A stretch of 64,000 bases of DNA from Methylobacterium sp. NMS14P (GTDB lineage Bacteria > Pseudomonadota > Alphaproteobacteria > Rhizobiales > Beijerinckiaceae), in the NCBI RefSeq assembly GCF_028583545.1, contig NZ_CP087106.1, forward strand, positions 2,300,501 to 2,364,500, read 5' to 3'. Position 1 is the stretch's first letter. Every line of letters begins with the position of its first letter. Positions 1-9,482 of this stretch are shown one piece after another. The notes beneath the pieces were generated by a model that was not told the origin of the DNA, did not search any database, and saw only the letters and a program-made list of their open reading frames with translations. The translations under genes were made by a program, and so were the position numbers.

Positions 1-1
1 G

Positions 2-40
2 ATCGGGAAGAACGTGCGTTCGGGCGTGTCCGTTTCCTAG
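2..40 (+). CDS. possible 3' end of a gene entering from the left edge
   Basis: One frame runs open from the window edge to a TAG at 38-40 and would encode the last dozen residues of a protein (ending NVRSGVSVS). Too little is visible to name a family. The next gene follows about 90 bases later on the same strand. The alternative is that this is non-coding. Confidence 0.3.
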   Translation: MGKNVRSGVSVS

Positions 41-128
41 CGCAACGCCGGGGGCCGGCCCATGGCGCCCGGCGCCGATCCGGTCTTCGCCCTTGACAGA
101 GGGCGCCGGGCTGTCGCTCTCCCGGCCC

Positions 129-1346
129 ATGCCGGATGACAGGGATGCAATCGCCATCGTGGGCGGCGGGCCGGCCGGGCTCGCCGCGGCCGAGCTGCTG
201 GGGGCGGCCGGCCGCGCGGTCACGGTCTACGAGCGCATGCCGTCGGTCGCCCGCAAGCTGCTGATCGCCGGGCGCGGCGGCCTCAACATTACCCACAGCG
301 AGGCGCGGGCGGCGTTCCTCGCCCGCTACCATCCGGGCGGCGCCCTCGACGCGGCCATCGCGGCCTTCCCGCCCGACGCGCTCAGGGCGTGGTGCGCGGA
401 TCTCGGCGAGCCGACCTTCGTCGGCTCGAGCGGCCGCGTCTTCCCGCGGAGCTTCAAGGCCTCGCCCCTGCTGCGGGCGTGGCTGGCGCGGCTCGACCGC
501 CTGGGCGTCCGGATCCGCACCCGCCACCGGCTCACGGGGATCGCAGAGGGCCTGCGCTTCGAGACCCCGGACGGTCCCCTGGACCTCCGGCCCCGCGCCA
601 CCCTGCTGGCCCTGGGCGGAGCGAGCTGGCCGCGCCTCGGCTCGGACGGGCGCTGGGTGCCGCTCCTCGAGGGGCTCGGCGTGGCGGTGTCACCCCTGCG
701 TCCGGCCAATGCCGGTTTCGCGACGGCGTGGTCCGACCTGTTCCGGGAGCGCTTCTCCGGCGCGCCGCTGAAGCGGGTGGCGCTCACCTGCGCGGGCACC
801 ACGGTGCGGGGCGAGGCCGTGATCACCGAGGCCGGCATCGAGGGCGGGGCGATCTACGCCCTCTCGCGCCCCCTGCGCGAGGCGATCGCGGCCGGGGGCA
901 GCGCGCGGCTCGACGTGGATCTCCGCCCGGACCTGACCCGGGAGGCCCTCGCCCGCCGCCTGTCCGGCGCCCGGCCGGGCGACTCGGCCGCCACCCGGCT
1001 GCGCAAGGCCGCGGGCCTTGCGCCCGTGGCGGCGGGGCTGCTGCGCGAGGCGGCCGGCGCCGCACTCCCGGCGGAGCCCGGGGCCCTCGCCGGGCTGATC
1101 AAGGCCGCGCCCATCACCCTCACCGCCTCCGCGACGATCGAGCGGGCGATCTCGACGGCGGGCGGCGTCCGGCTCGACGCCCTCGACGGGCGCTCCATGC
1201 TGCGCGCCCATCCCGGCCTGTTCCTGGCCGGCGAGATGCTCGACTGGGAGGCGCCGACCGGCGGCTACCTGCTCCAGGGCGCCTTCGCGGGCGGCCGGGC
1301 GGCCGCCGCCGGGATGCTCGACTGGCTGCGCGAGACCGGCGGCTGA
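129..1346 (+). CDS. HI0933/TIGR03862-family FAD-dependent flavoprotein
   Basis: Predicted 405-residue soluble flavoprotein of the HI0933 (YhiN-like) family. An FAD-binding Rossmann motif GGGPAG is at residues 12-17, followed by the family signature RKLLIAGRGGLNITHSE at about 42-58. The C-terminal FAD-contact region GEMLDWEAPTGGYLLQGA is also present. These proteins are NAD(P)/FAD-dependent oxidoreductases whose physiological substrate is not established, so only the fold and cofactor are secure. The ATG at 129 is preferred; a TTG at 93 is in frame but would place 12 poorly conserved residues before the dinucleotide-binding strand. Length is normal for the family. It converges with the collagen-like gene on the other strand, 25 bases away. 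Confidence 0.85.
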   Translation: MPDDRDAIAIVGGGPAGLAAAELLGAAGRAVTVYERMPSVARKLLIAGRGGLNITHSEARAAFLARYHPGGALDAAIAAFPPDALRAWCADLGEPTFVGSSGRVFPRSFKASPLLRAWLARLDRLGVRIRTRHRLTGIAEGLRFETPDGPLDLRPRATLLALGGASWPRLGSDGRWVPLLEGLGVAVSPLRPANAGFATAWSDLFRERFSGAPLKRVALTCAGTTVRGEAVITEAGIEGGAIYALSRPLREAIAAGGSARLDVDLRPDLTREALARRLSGARPGDSAATRLRKAAGLAPVAAGLLREAAGAALPAEPGALAGLIKAAPITLTASATIERAISTAGGVRLDALDGRSMLRAHPGLFLAGEMLDWEAPTGGYLLQGAFAGGRAAAAGMLDWLRETGG

Positions 1347-1371
1347 CCCGCCGGTCTCAGGGCCGCTCGCC

Positions 1372-2280
1372 TCACGGCCGCGTGCAGAACCCGACGATGC
1401 CGGTCGCCTCGGCCGGGCAGCTGGCGCCCTCCCCGTCGTAGGTCGGCGCGCCGCCCTTGAGGCAGTGGGCCGTGACCAGCATCTCCCCGGTCCCGCAGGT
1501 GATCGCGCAGCCCCCCGGACAGTCGGATTTGCGCACGGGCCGCAGGCTGGCGGCGGTGGCCTCGCCCTTCGGGCCCGGGCCGCCCTGCGGCCCGACCGGA
1601 CCCCGCGGCCCGGGAGGGCCCTGTAGGCCCGAGGCTCCCGTGTCGCCCTTCGGGCCCGGTGCGCCCTGCGGTCCGGCCGCGCCCGTGGGACCGGGCTCCC
1701 CTTTCGGGCCGGGCTCGCCCTGGGAACCCGTATCGCCCTTGAGGCCCTGATCTCCCTTGAGCCCCGGCTCACCCTTGGGACCGGTCTCACCCTTGGGACC
1801 GGTCTCACCCTTGGCCCCCGTCTCGCCGGGCGGTCCCGCCGCGCCCTGGGGACCGGTCGGTCCGGGCGGACCCTCGGGCGCGCAGTTCGCCACGACCGCC
1901 TCGCGCTCGTCCGGCTCCGCCTTCAGCGTCACCACGCAGGTCGAGGGCCGGTAGGGCAGCCGGAAGGTGAACCGGCCGCGCCGGTCGGCCTGGATCGAGA
2001 TGTCGTCGTCCAGCACCACGATCGCCCCGGGCTTGCGCACGGAGCCCGAGATCCGCAGGTCGCCGGCCTCGATCCGCGCGTCGTAGACCATGATCGGCTG
2101 GCTCGGGGCCTGCGCGTGCCGGACCCGCGGCCGGGCGGGGCGCGACCGCCCCGCCGCGGGGGCGGCCGCGGCCGGATCCGGGGCGGCGGCACCCGGCGGA
2201 TCCGCCTGCTGGCCGAGCGCCGCCCCCGACAGGGCGAGCAGGAGCGTCAGGGTGAGGGCTGAGCTGAGGGCTGAGCGCAT
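1372..2280 (-). CDS. secreted collagen-like (Gly-X-Y repeat) protein
   Basis: Predicted 302-residue exported protein. Residues 1-23 form a signal peptide ending near ALG/QQ, followed by a Pro/Ala-rich linker. A small beta-rich domain (about 62-133) contains a single Cys on each side. Residues 137-241 are 35 uninterrupted Gly-X-Y triplets rich in GPK, GEP, GET and GPP, the hallmark of a collagen triple helix. The C-terminal 60 residues contain six cysteines (CPGGCAITC... C... C...C), suggesting a disulphide-bonded globular cap. No membrane anchor or LPXTG is visible, so it is probably periplasmic or outer-surface. The function is unknown; related bacterial proteins are adhesins or surface structural proteins. 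The repeat DNA contains near-identical 18-bp copies around 1776-1815, so triplet number may vary between strains. Confidence 0.85.
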   Translation of the reverse strand: MRSALSSALTLTLLLALSGAALGQQADPPGAAAPDPAAAAPAAGRSRPARPRVRHAQAPSQPIMVYDARIEAGDLRISGSVRKPGAIVVLDDDISIQADRRGRFTFRLPYRPSTCVVTLKAEPDEREAVVANCAPEGPPGPTGPQGAAGPPGETGAKGETGPKGETGPKGEPGLKGDQGLKGDTGSQGEPGPKGEPGPTGAAGPQGAPGPKGDTGASGLQGPPGPRGPVGPQGGPGPKGEATAASLRPVRKSDCPGGCAITCGTGEMLVTAHCLKGGAPTYDGEGASCPAEATGIVGFCTRP

Positions 2281-2382
2281 GCGCGGTCCGGTTCGGCCGC
2301 GTCACGCGCGCGGCGTCCGGACATTGGTCTCGCCCCGCGATTGCGGTCAACCGCGACCTCGGACCCCGTGGGGAAGGCCGAT

Positions 2383-2409
2383 TCCACAGGCGTCCACAGC
2401 CGTCCACAG
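2383..2409. repeat. three helically phased TCCACAG direct repeats
   Basis: TCCACAG occurs at 2383-2389, 2393-2399 and 2403-2409, spaced exactly 10 bases apart, in the 225-bp divergent intergenic region between the collagen-like gene and imuA. One-turn phasing is what a cooperatively bound protein would need. The core resembles the 3' part of a DnaA box but lacks the TTA. Function is unknown. Confidence 0.55.
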
Positions 2410-2465
2410 GCCAAGCCGCTGCCGCCACGCGCGATTCCGGGACCCCGCGGAAACCGTTTGTGCAT

Positions 2466-2480
2466 GTTCCTGTTATGTTC
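2466..2480 (+). promoter_or_regulatory. LexA box upstream of imuA
   Basis: GTTCCTGTTATGTTC is a perfect match to the alphaproteobacterial LexA operator GTTC-N7-GTTC. It lies 26 bases before the imuA start. A plausible promoter brackets it (TTGTGC at 2458, TATCGT at 2482, 18-bp spacer), so LexA bound here would block RNA polymerase. This is expected for the SOS-inducible imuAB-dnaE2 cassette. Confidence 0.9.
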
Positions 2481-2505
2481 CTATCGTCCAGCATGACCGG
2501 AGCCG

Positions 2506-3291
2506 ATGGAGATGGGGCTGGACCCTGCGGACGAGACCGAGGCGGCGCGCCCGTCGGGCGATCTCCGGGCCCGGCTGGCGGCCCTGCGGGTGCGCCTCGC
2601 GCCGCCGGATCGCGGCCGGGATCCGTCCCCGGTCCTGCCGCTCGGTGTTCCGGATCTCGACGCGCACCTGCCCGGCGGCGGCCTCGCCCTCGGGCCACCC
2701 CACGAGATCGCGCCGGCCGAGCCCGCGGACGCGATCGCGGCCCTGGGCTTCGCGCTGGCGCTCTGCGCCCGCCAGCTCGCCCGGGAGCCCGGGGAAGCGC
2801 TGATCGCCGCCGCGCCCGGCCAGCCCGTGCCCTACGGACACGGCCTCGGCGGCCTCGGCCTCGACCCCGGCCGCCTGCTGCTGCTGGAAGCCGGCAGCGA
2901 CGCGGAGGTGTTCCGCGCCCTGGAAGCGGCCCTGCACGCGCGGGCGCTCACGGCCCTGATCGGCCTCCTGCGGGACGGGCTGCCGCTGAAGCCGGGCCGG
3001 CGCCTGCAGCTCGCCGCGGAAGGTCCGGCGCCGCCGCTGCTGCTGATCCTGCGGCCGGCGCCGGCCGGTCTGCCCAACGGGGCCGCCACGCGCTGGCGGA
3101 TCGCCGCCGCGCCGGCGGCGCGGGACCGGTTCGGGACCCTGGACAGGCCGCGCTGGCGGGCACGGCTCGAGCGCTGCCGCAACGGGCGCGGCGGCGACTG
3201 GCTTCTGGAGTGGGACCATGCCGCGCATCGTCTGCATCTGCCTGAGCCACTGGCCGGTGACGCGGCTGCGGCGGGCCGGTCTCGCGCCTGA
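2506..3291 (+). CDS. imuA: ImuA, SOS mutasome accessory protein (RecA-like fold)
   Basis: Predicted 261-residue protein, first gene of the SOS-inducible mutagenesis cassette that performs translesion synthesis in bacteria lacking UmuDC. The diagnostic stretch LPLGVPDLDAHLPGGGL at about 44-60, followed by GPPHEI, matches the ImuA/SulA-RecA-like family; a canonical Walker A is absent, as usual. The start ATG at 2506 has GGAG five bases upstream; a second in-frame ATG lies at 2512. Its 3' end overlaps imuB by 74 bases, implying translational coupling. Regulation by LexA is indicated by the box at 2466. In Myxococcus and Caulobacter ImuA works with ImuB and DnaE2, possibly interacting with RecA; that role is inferred here by homology and order. 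Confidence 0.9.
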   Translation: MEMGLDPADETEAARPSGDLRARLAALRVRLAPPDRGRDPSPVLPLGVPDLDAHLPGGGLALGPPHEIAPAEPADAIAALGFALALCARQLAREPGEALIAAAPGQPVPYGHGLGGLGLDPGRLLLLEAGSDAEVFRALEAALHARALTALIGLLRDGLPLKPGRRLQLAAEGPAPPLLLILRPAPAGLPNGAATRWRIAAAPAARDRFGTLDRPRWRARLERCRNGRGGDWLLEWDHAAHRLHLPEPLAGDAAAAGRSRA

Positions 3292-5095
3292 GCGCGGCCC
3301 CCTCGCGGTGGCGGCCGAGGGGTCCGGCGGGCTGCGGCTCGTGGCCCTCGATCCGGAGGCCCGCGCCCTGGGCCTCCAGATCGGCGAGCCCCTCGGCCGG
3401 GTCAGGGCGCGGATCGGCGTGCCGCTCCAGGTCTACCCCGCCGACCCGGAGGCCGACCGGGACGCCCTGCTGCGGCTGTGCCGCTGGGCGAGCGGGTACG
3501 CGCCCCTCGTGGCGCCGTTCGGGCCGGGCGAGGCGGCGGACGGGCTCTACATCGACGTCGCCGGCGCGAGCCACCTGCGCGGCGGCGAGGCGAACCTCGT
3601 CGCGGACTTGGCCGCCCGGCTCGCGCGGAGCCGCATCCCGGCGGGGATCGCGCTGGCCGACACGCCCGGCGCGGCCTTCGCGCTGGCCCGTCACGGTGGG
3701 GCCGACCCGATCGTGGTGCCGCCGGGCGGCGCTGCCGAGGCCCTGCGGGACCTGCCCGTGGAGGCCCTGCGCCTCGATCCCGGCACGGTGGCGGGCCTGA
3801 AGCGGCTCGGCCTGCGCAGGATCGGCGCGCTCGACGCTCTCCCCCGCGGCCCCCTCGCCCGCCGCTTCGGCGCGGCGCTGCTGCTGCGCCTCGATCAGGC
3901 CCTGGCCCGCCGGCCCGAGCCGCTGGCGCCCCTGACGGAGGCGGCCGACTACGCCGCCGCCCGGGGCTTCCTCGACCCGATCGGGCGGCAGTCGGACATC
4001 GTCCGGACCGCCCGGGACCTGATGGCGGAGACCGCGCCCCGGCTGGAGCGGGACGGGCTCGGCGCCTGCGCCCTGCGCCTCGGCCTGCACCGGGTCGACG
4101 GCGCCCTGCGCATCCTCGATCTCGGCCTGTCCCGCCCCGAGCGCTGCCCGGAGCGGGTCGCGGCCCTCGTCTCCCTGCGCCTCGACCGGCTGGGCTCCGC
4201 CCTCGACGCCGGCTTCGGCTTCGAGACGGTGGCGCTCGCCGTGACGGTGACCGGTCCCATGCCGGCCCGCCAGACGGATCTCGGCGCGGCGGCCGCGGGC
4301 GACGGGGTCGGCTTCCTGGCCGACGCCCTGGCCCAGCGCCTCGGGCGGGCGCTGCTCCGGCTCGAGCCCCGGGCGAGCCATCTGCCGGAGCGGGCCGACC
4401 GGGGCCGCGTCTGGGTTGCCGGAGAGGGGCACGGATCGTCAGCCGATCAAGGCGTCGGTCGGCGACGGGTGCGTCTCCTTCCCCCCTCTGCCGCTGCGGG
4501 ACTGGGGGATACCTTCATCAGGGCCGGCAGGACGGCGTCAGGATCGCTCACAGGTCCCCTCTCCCGTGTGGGAGAGGGACAGGGTGAGGGGCGAGGGCTG
4601 TTCGGAAAAGGCACGTCCGATCCGTGCGTTGATGGTGTGCGCAGTTCTGTGTCTTCCTGTCCCTCACCCCAACCCTCTCCCGCACGGGAGAGGGGGCCGG
4701 TCGCGCTCCTTCACCAAGGTCGCCGCCCGGCCGAGATGGGTGAGCCTTCCCGCACAGAGGAGGAAGGGAAGGCGCGTGCCATCGCCTCCCCCTGGCCCGA
4801 ATACCTCCCGCCCCGCCCCCTGGTGATCTTCCCGCGCGGCGAGGCCGCCCTCGACGTGCTCTCGACCGTCCCGGAGGGGCCGCCCCGGCGCTTCCGCTGG
4901 CGCGCCCGGATCCACCGGGTCGCCCATGCCGAGGGGCCGGAGCGGATCGCCGCCGAATGGTGGCGCGAGCCCGGCGCGGATCGCGATTACTACCGCATCG
5001 AGTGCGAGGCCGGGCACCGGCTCTGGCTCTACCGCGACGGCCCGCACGCCCCCGACCGCCCGGCCGCGTGGTACGTCCACGGGCTGTTCGCGTGA
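3218..5095 (+). CDS. imuB: ImuB, Y-family-like polymerase scaffold, with an in-frame repeat insertion
   Basis: Predicted 625-residue Y-family polymerase-like protein that tethers DnaE2 and the beta clamp during translesion synthesis; ImuB proteins generally lack polymerase activity. The N-terminal [12 protein letters not shown], central [15 protein letters not shown] and thumb-like region, and C-terminal [24 protein letters not shown]...DYYR are family-typical. Residues about 414-524 do not look like ImuB. They are translated from nested inverted repeats (core 4557-4694) and read as low-complexity Gly/Arg/Pro/Ser sequence, making the protein about 100 residues longer than most ImuBs. The frame stays open through the insert, so function may be retained. 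Start ATG 3218 has GGAG upstream. The stop overlaps the dnaE2 start (GTGA). Confidence 0.9.
   Translation: MPRIVCICLSHWPVTRLRRAGLAPERGPLAVAAEGSGGLRLVALDPEARALGLQIGEPLGRVRARIGVPLQVYPADPEADRDALLRLCRWASGYAPLVAPFGPGEAADGLYIDVAGASHLRGGEANLVADLAARLARSRIPAGIALADTPGAAFALARHGGADPIVVPPGGAAEALRDLPVEALRLDPGTVAGLKRLGLRRIGALDALPRGPLARRFGAALLLRLDQALARRPEPLAPLTEAADYAAARGFLDPIGRQSDIVRTARDLMAETAPRLERDGLGACALRLGLHRVDGALRILDLGLSRPERCPERVAALVSLRLDRLGSALDAGFGFETVALAVTVTGPMPARQTDLGAAAAGDGVGFLADALAQRLGRALLRLEPRASHLPERADRGRVWVAGEGHGSSADQGVGRRRVRLLPPSAAAGLGDTFIRAGRTASGSLTGPLSRVGEGQGEGRGLFGKGTSDPCVDGVRSSVSSCPSPQPSPARERGPVALLHQGRRPAEMGEPSRTEEEGKARAIASPWPEYLPPRPLVIFPRGEAALDVLSTVPEGPPRRFRWRARIHRVAHAEGPERIAAEWWREPGADRDYYRIECEAGHRLWLYRDGPHAPDRPAAWYVHGLFA
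4557..4694. repeat. composite palindromic repeat inside imuB
   Basis: Two near-identical hairpins with perfect 9-bp arms CCCTCTCCC/GGGAGAGGG lie at 4557-4578 (loop GTGT) and 4673-4694 (loop GCAC). Between them GACAGGGTGAGGGG (from 4578) mirrors CCTGTCCCTCACCCC (to about 4670), so the whole 138 bp is one inverted repeat. Weaker mirrored sequence (CTTCC...CTCTG against CAGAGG...GGAAGG) extends the symmetry to about 4460-4790. The same hairpin occurs in intergenic DNA at 18087 and, degenerate, near 36041, so this is a dispersed repeat that has landed in a gene. Confidence 0.85.
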
Positions 5096-8000
5096 GCGCG
5101 CCTCAGGTCCCGTACGCCGAGCTCGCCGTCACCACGAACTTCTCCTTCCTGCACGGCGCCGCGCACCCGCAGGAATTCGTCGTGCAGGCGGCGGCCTACG
5201 GCCTCAGGGCGATCGGCATCGCCGACCGCAACACCGTGGCCGGCGTGGTGCGGGCGCACGCGGCGGCGCGCGCCCTCGAACCGCAGGGCACCGCGATCCG
5301 GTTCCTGCCGGGGGTGCGCCTCGTCACCGAGGAGGGGTTCGAGGCCGTCACCTACCCGATGGACCGGGAGGCCTGGGGGCGCCTGTGCCGGCTGCTCACC
5401 CTGGGCAACCGGCGCGTCCGCAAGGGCGCGTGCCGCTTCTCCTTCGCCGAGATGCTGGAGGCCGCGGAGGGGCAGATGCTGATCGCCATGCCCCCGGCCC
5501 GGCGCCTGCCGGAGGGCTTCCGGGCGCGGCTGGAGGCGCTCGCCGCCGCGGCCCCGGGCCGGACCTTCCTCGGCGCGAGCCACACGCGCCGCGGCGACGA
5601 GCGGCGGCGCCTCGGGCTGCTCGCCGAGCTGGGCGCGGCCTCCGGCGCCCCGATGGTCGCGGTCTCGGACGCGCTCTACCACCATCCCGACCGACGCCCG
5701 CTCCAGGACGTGGTCACCTGCATCCGCGAAGGCTGCCGGATCGAGGACGCCGGCTACCGCCTGGAGGCCAACGCCGAGCGCCACCTGAAGCCCGCCGCCG
5801 AGATGGCGCGGCTGTTCGCCGACCACCCGGAGGCGCTGGCCCGCACCGTCGAGATCGCCGAGGCCTGCGATTTCAACCTGTCGCAGCTGCATTACGAGTA
5901 CCCGGACGAGCCCGTGCCCCCCGGGCGCACGCCGCAGGAATACCTGGAGGAGAAGACCTGGGAGCGGGCACGCTGGCGCTACGCCGGCGACGTCCCGGAC
6001 GCCGTCGCGGCGACGCTCCGCGACGAGCTGCGGCTCATCGCCAAGATGGACTACGCCCGCTATTTCCTGACCCTGTTCGACGTGGTCGAGTTCGCCCGCG
6101 GCCAGGGCATCCTCTGCCAGGGCCGCGGCTCGGCGGCCAATTCCGCCGTGTGCTTCTGCCTCGGCATCACCGCGGTGGACCCGTCGAAGCACCGCCTGCT
6201 CTTCGCCCGCTTCATCTCGGAGAACCGCGGCGAGCCCCCCGACATCGACGTCGATTTCGAGCACGAGCGCCGCGAGGAGGTGATCCAGCACCTCTACGCG
6301 CGCTACGGCCGCGAGCGCGCCGCCCTCTGCGCCACGGTGATCCACTACCGCCCGCGCATGGCGATCCGCGAGGTCGGCAAGGTCTTAGGCCTGACCGAGG
6401 ACGTGACCGCGGCGATCGCCGACACGGTCTGGGGTTCCTGGGGCACCGGCATGCCGGACCAGCACGTCCGCGAGGCCGGCCTCGACCCGGAGAACCCCGC
6501 GATCCGGCAGGCGCTCGACCTCGCTCACCAGCTGATCGGCTTCCCCCGCCACCTGTCGCAGCATGTCGGCGGCTTCGTGCTGACCCGCGGCCGCCTCGAC
6601 GAGACCGTGCCGGTGGGCAACGGCGCCATGGCGGACCGCACCTTCATCGAGTGGGACAAGGACGACATCGACGCGATCAAGCTGATGAAGGTCGACGTGC
6701 TGGCGCTCGGGATGCTGACCTGCCTCAAGCGCGGCCTCGACTTCCTGGAGCGCGACCACGGCACGTTCTACGAGACGCTGGCCGACCTGCCGCAGGACGA
6801 TCCCGAGACCTACGCGATGCTGGCGAAGGCCGATTCCGTCGGCGTGTTCCAGGTCGAGAGCCGGGCGCAGATGTCGATGCTGCCGCGCCTCAAGCCCAAG
6901 GAGTTCTACGACCTCGTGGTCCAGGTCGCGATCGTGCGCCCCGGCCCGATCCAGGGCGACATGGTCCATCCCTACCTGCGCCGCCGCTCGGGGATCGACC
7001 CGGTGGAGTACCCGGCCCCGCACCCGGATCACGGCCCGGCGGACGAGTTGAAGGAGGTCCTGCAGAAGACCTACGGGGTGCCGCTATTCCAGGAGCACGC
7101 CATGCAGATCGCCATCACGGCGGCGGGCTTCACCCCGGCCGAGGCCGACGGCCTGCGCCGGGCGATGGCGACCTTCCGCCACGTCGGCTCGATCGGCGGG
7201 TTCGCGGAGAAGTTCGTGGGCGGCATGACCCGCCGGGGCTACCCGACGGATTTCGCCGAGCGCTGCTTCGCGCAGATCCGCGGTTTCTCGACCTACGGCT
7301 TCCCGGAGAGCCATGCGGCGAGCTTCGCGCTGCTCGTCTACGCCTCGGCCTGGATGAAGTGCCGGCACCCCGACGTCTTCCTGGCCGCGATCCTCAACGC
7401 CCAGCCGATGGGCTTCTACCAGCCGGCCCAGCTGGTGCGCGACGCCCGGGCCCACGGGGTCGAGGTGCGGGGCGTCTGCGTCAACGCCAGCGACTGGGAC
7501 TGCACCCTGGAGCCGGCCGGGGATCCCGCGCTGCACGCCGTGCGGATCGGCCTGCGGGTGGTCCGCGGCCTCCCCGAGGCCGCCATGCGCCGGCTCGTGC
7601 GGCTGCGCGCCAACGGCTACGCCAGCATCGAGGGCCTGCAGGCGTCCCTCGCCCTGCCCCGCAACACCCTGGAGCGCCTGGCCGAGGCGGACGCGTTCCG
7701 GTCGCTCGGCCTCGACCGGCGCGCCGCCCTGTGGATGGTCCGCACCCTGGAGGGGACCTCGGCGCGCAAGGCCGCCAGGGCCGACGGCTCGGAGCGCCGC
7801 GCCCATCTCCTCGAAGCGCCCCTGCCGCTCTTCGCGTGGCACGCCGATGACGGCCTGTTCCGGCACGAGCCGGCGGTGGACCTGCCGGCCCTGGCCCCGT
7901 CCGAGGCGGTGGCCGAGGATTACGCCGCCACCGGCCTGTCGCTGCAGGGGCACCCGGTCGCCTTCTTCCGGGGGCGGCTCGCCCGGATCGGCGCGATCCC

Positions 8001-8382
8001 GGCCCGGGCCCATCTCGACCCGGCCCTGCCCCAGGGGGCGCGGGTCACGGTGGCGGGGCTCGTGCTGATCCGCCAGCGGCCCGGCACCGCCAAAGGCGTG
8101 GTCTTCCTGACCCTGGAGGACGAGACCGGTATCGCCAACGTGATCGTCTGGAAGACCGTGTTCGAAGCGAACCGCCGGACCGCCATGCAGGCAAGGTTCC
8201 TCGCGGTGCGCGGCCGGATCCAGCGGGCGGACGGGGTGGTACACCTCGTGGCGGAGGGGTTTCGCGACCTCACCGCCGCCCTGCGCGACCTGCGGGAGGC
8301 CGGCATGAAGCTGCCGCCCGAGAACACGGATTTCGGCGTGCCCCCGGACCGGCGCGTGTATCGCAGCCGGGATTTCCACTGA
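5092..8382 (+). CDS. dnaE2: error-prone DNA polymerase DnaE2 (ImuC)
   Basis: Predicted 1,096-residue C-family DNA polymerase that performs lesion bypass with ImuA and ImuB. The N-terminal PHP domain begins at [18 protein letters not shown]. The palm carries the catalytic motif PDIDVDF with Asp386 and Asp388 matching the E. coli DnaE pair. The fingers/beta-binding region follows, and an OB-fold ([14 protein letters not shown]...[12 protein letters not shown]) lies at about 975-1060. The C-terminus ends in the family-typical SRDFH. Length is standard. The start is GTG 5092, overlapping the imuB TGA as GTGA; upstream in-frame ATGs lie inside imuB and add non-homologous sequence. Expression should follow the LexA-controlled promoter before imuA. 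Confidence 0.95.
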   Translation: MSAPQVPYAELAVTTNFSFLHGAAHPQEFVVQAAAYGLRAIGIADRNTVAGVVRAHAAARALEPQGTAIRFLPGVRLVTEEGFEAVTYPMDREAWGRLCRLLTLGNRRVRKGACRFSFAEMLEAAEGQMLIAMPPARRLPEGFRARLEALAAAAPGRTFLGASHTRRGDERRRLGLLAELGAASGAPMVAVSDALYHHPDRRPLQDVVTCIREGCRIEDAGYRLEANAERHLKPAAEMARLFADHPEALARTVEIAEACDFNLSQLHYEYPDEPVPPGRTPQEYLEEKTWERARWRYAGDVPDAVAATLRDELRLIAKMDYARYFLTLFDVVEFARGQGILCQGRGSAANSAVCFCLGITAVDPSKHRLLFARFISENRGEPPDIDVDFEHERREEVIQHLYARYGRERAALCATVIHYRPRMAIREVGKVLGLTEDVTAAIADTVWGSWGTGMPDQHVREAGLDPENPAIRQALDLAHQLIGFPRHLSQHVGGFVLTRGRLDETVPVGNGAMADRTFIEWDKDDIDAIKLMKVDVLALGMLTCLKRGLDFLERDHGTFYETLADLPQDDPETYAMLAKADSVGVFQVESRAQMSMLPRLKPKEFYDLVVQVAIVRPGPIQGDMVHPYLRRRSGIDPVEYPAPHPDHGPADELKEVLQKTYGVPLFQEHAMQIAITAAGFTPAEADGLRRAMATFRHVGSIGGFAEKFVGGMTRRGYPTDFAERCFAQIRGFSTYGFPESHAASFALLVYASAWMKCRHPDVFLAAILNAQPMGFYQPAQLVRDARAHGVEVRGVCVNASDWDCTLEPAGDPALHAVRIGLRVVRGLPEAAMRRLVRLRANGYASIEGLQASLALPRNTLERLAEADAFRSLGLDRRAALWMVRTLEGTSARKAARADGSERRAHLLEAPLPLFAWHADDGLFRHEPAVDLPALAPSEAVAEDYAATGLSLQGHPVAFFRGRLARIGAIPARAHLDPALPQGARVTVAGLVLIRQRPGTAKGVVFLTLEDETGIANVIVWKTVFEANRRTAMQARFLAVRGRIQRADGVVHLVAEGFRDLTAALRDLREAGMKLPPENTDFGVPPDRRVYRSRDFH

Positions 8383-8438
8383 GGCGCGCCCCTCGACGGG
8401 CCTCTCGACAGGCCCCGCGCCGCGCGTAGAGTGCGGCG

Positions 8439-8903
8439 ATGTCGAGCTTCGCCGTTCCGCGCCTCCTCCTCGCCGCCTGCGCGGCCCTGCCCCTCCTGGC
8501 GGAGGCCGCCCGGGCCGACAGCTGCGACGACCTCACCCGCCAGATCGCCGGCGCCATCGGCGGCAAGGTCGGCAAGCGCGCCGGCCCCAGCATCGACATC
8601 CGCATGGCCGGCCCGATCAAGTTCGACGTCACCTGCCGGGCCGAGCCGATCGTGCAGGCGACCTCCGCCGAGCCGACCCCGTCGGCGTCCTTCTTCCGCG
8701 ACCTGTCGGTGGCCTCCGAGATCCTCGTCGGCGAGCCGGCCGCGACCGTCGAGCCGATCATCGCCAACGCCTACCGGACCGCACTGGCGGAGCGGCGCAA
8801 GTCGTTCATCCAGCAGAGCGGCTGGTCGGCCTCCTGCTACACCGACCCGGGCAGCAGCACGATGCGGACCCTCTGCTCGGTGGGGCGCATCCCGCCGGGA
8901 TGA
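8439..8903 (+). CDS. small exported protein of unknown function
   Basis: Predicted 154-residue exported protein. Residues 1-26 are a classical signal peptide ending ARA/DSC. The mature part contains four cysteines (two near the start, two in the last 30 residues) that could form disulphides, and a helix-rich middle. No known family is recognised. It follows dnaE2 by 56 bases on the same strand but is not an obvious member of the SOS cassette. Function is left open. Confidence 0.7.
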   Translation: MSSFAVPRLLLAACAALPLLAEAARADSCDDLTRQIAGAIGGKVGKRAGPSIDIRMAGPIKFDVTCRAEPIVQATSAEPTPSASFFRDLSVASEILVGEPAATVEPIIANAYRTALAERRKSFIQQSGWSASCYTDPGSSTMRTLCSVGRIPPG

Positions 8904-8942
8904 GGCGGACCTGAGCCGGCAGGATGCGTGGCGCGGGCCTGA

Positions 8943-9482
8943 TCAGTACTCGATCACGCCGTCGAGCGCGTAGTGCTTCACGGTCTTCCGGTTGGCGATC
9001 AGCTCGTCCACTGTCGGCTCGCCCTTGAGGGCGCGGGCGATGGCGAGTTTCGTGGCCTCGTAGTTGGTCCGGTAGAGGTCCTTCTGGTCGAGGTTGTCGT
9101 CCTCGGCGCAGCGCTGATCGAGCCAGATCATGATGATCATGCACAGCTCGTCGAGCCCGTCCTTCGGCAGGATGCCCTCGATGATGCAGTCCACGATCGC
9201 GTCGCCGGTGGCGGCCTGGACCACGCCGCCGAGGAGCTCGGCATACTCGGCCGTGTGGATCGTGACCTTGGTGGTCATCATCGTGGCGGGGCGCACGAGC
9301 TGGTTGAGGTCGCGGACCACGAACATCCGCGTGTGGCCCTGGACCTGCCCCATCATCGACGCGAAGGCCTGGCCGACCGGACCCCGCACCGAGCCGATCA
9401 GCACCTCCGGCATGGCGTCGGTGTACTGGCCCTCGGCCGCCAGCACCGTGGCCTCGCCCGTGCGGAACCAGATCTCTTGCAT
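8943..9482 (-). CDS. formaldehyde-activating enzyme (Fae) homologue lacking the catalytic His
   Basis: Predicted 179-residue protein aligning with formaldehyde-activating enzyme, which condenses formaldehyde with tetrahydromethanopterin in methylotrophs. Conserved blocks are the IG..RGP...AF region (29-40), TKVTI (71-75), IPKDGLDEL-like acidic segment (about 105-113) and YEATKLAIARAL (141-152). The catalytic His of Fae (His17 in the AHIDLI block) aligns with Met24 here (AMPEVL), so ordinary Fae chemistry is doubtful. It therefore resembles the divergent Fae paralogues (Fae2/Fae3 type) carried by Methylobacterium alongside true Fae. It is monocistronic by context, with GGTGGAG seven bases before the ATG. 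Its role could be regulatory or binding; that is inference. Confidence 0.8.
   Translation of the reverse strand: MQEIWFRTGEATVLAAEGQYTDAMPEVLIGSVRGPVGQAFASMMGQVQGHTRMFVVRDLNQLVRPATMMTTKVTIHTAEYAELLGGVVQAATGDAIVDCIIEGILPKDGLDELCMIIMIWLDQRCAEDDNLDQKDLYRTNYEATKLAIARALKGEPTVDELIANRKTVKHYALDGVIEY

Noticed and set aside
1558..1872. Plus-strand frames with GPxGPxGP sequence opposite the collagen-like gene
   Set aside because: They are the antisense image of the Gly-X-Y codons; the minus-strand protein has the signal peptide and flanking domains.
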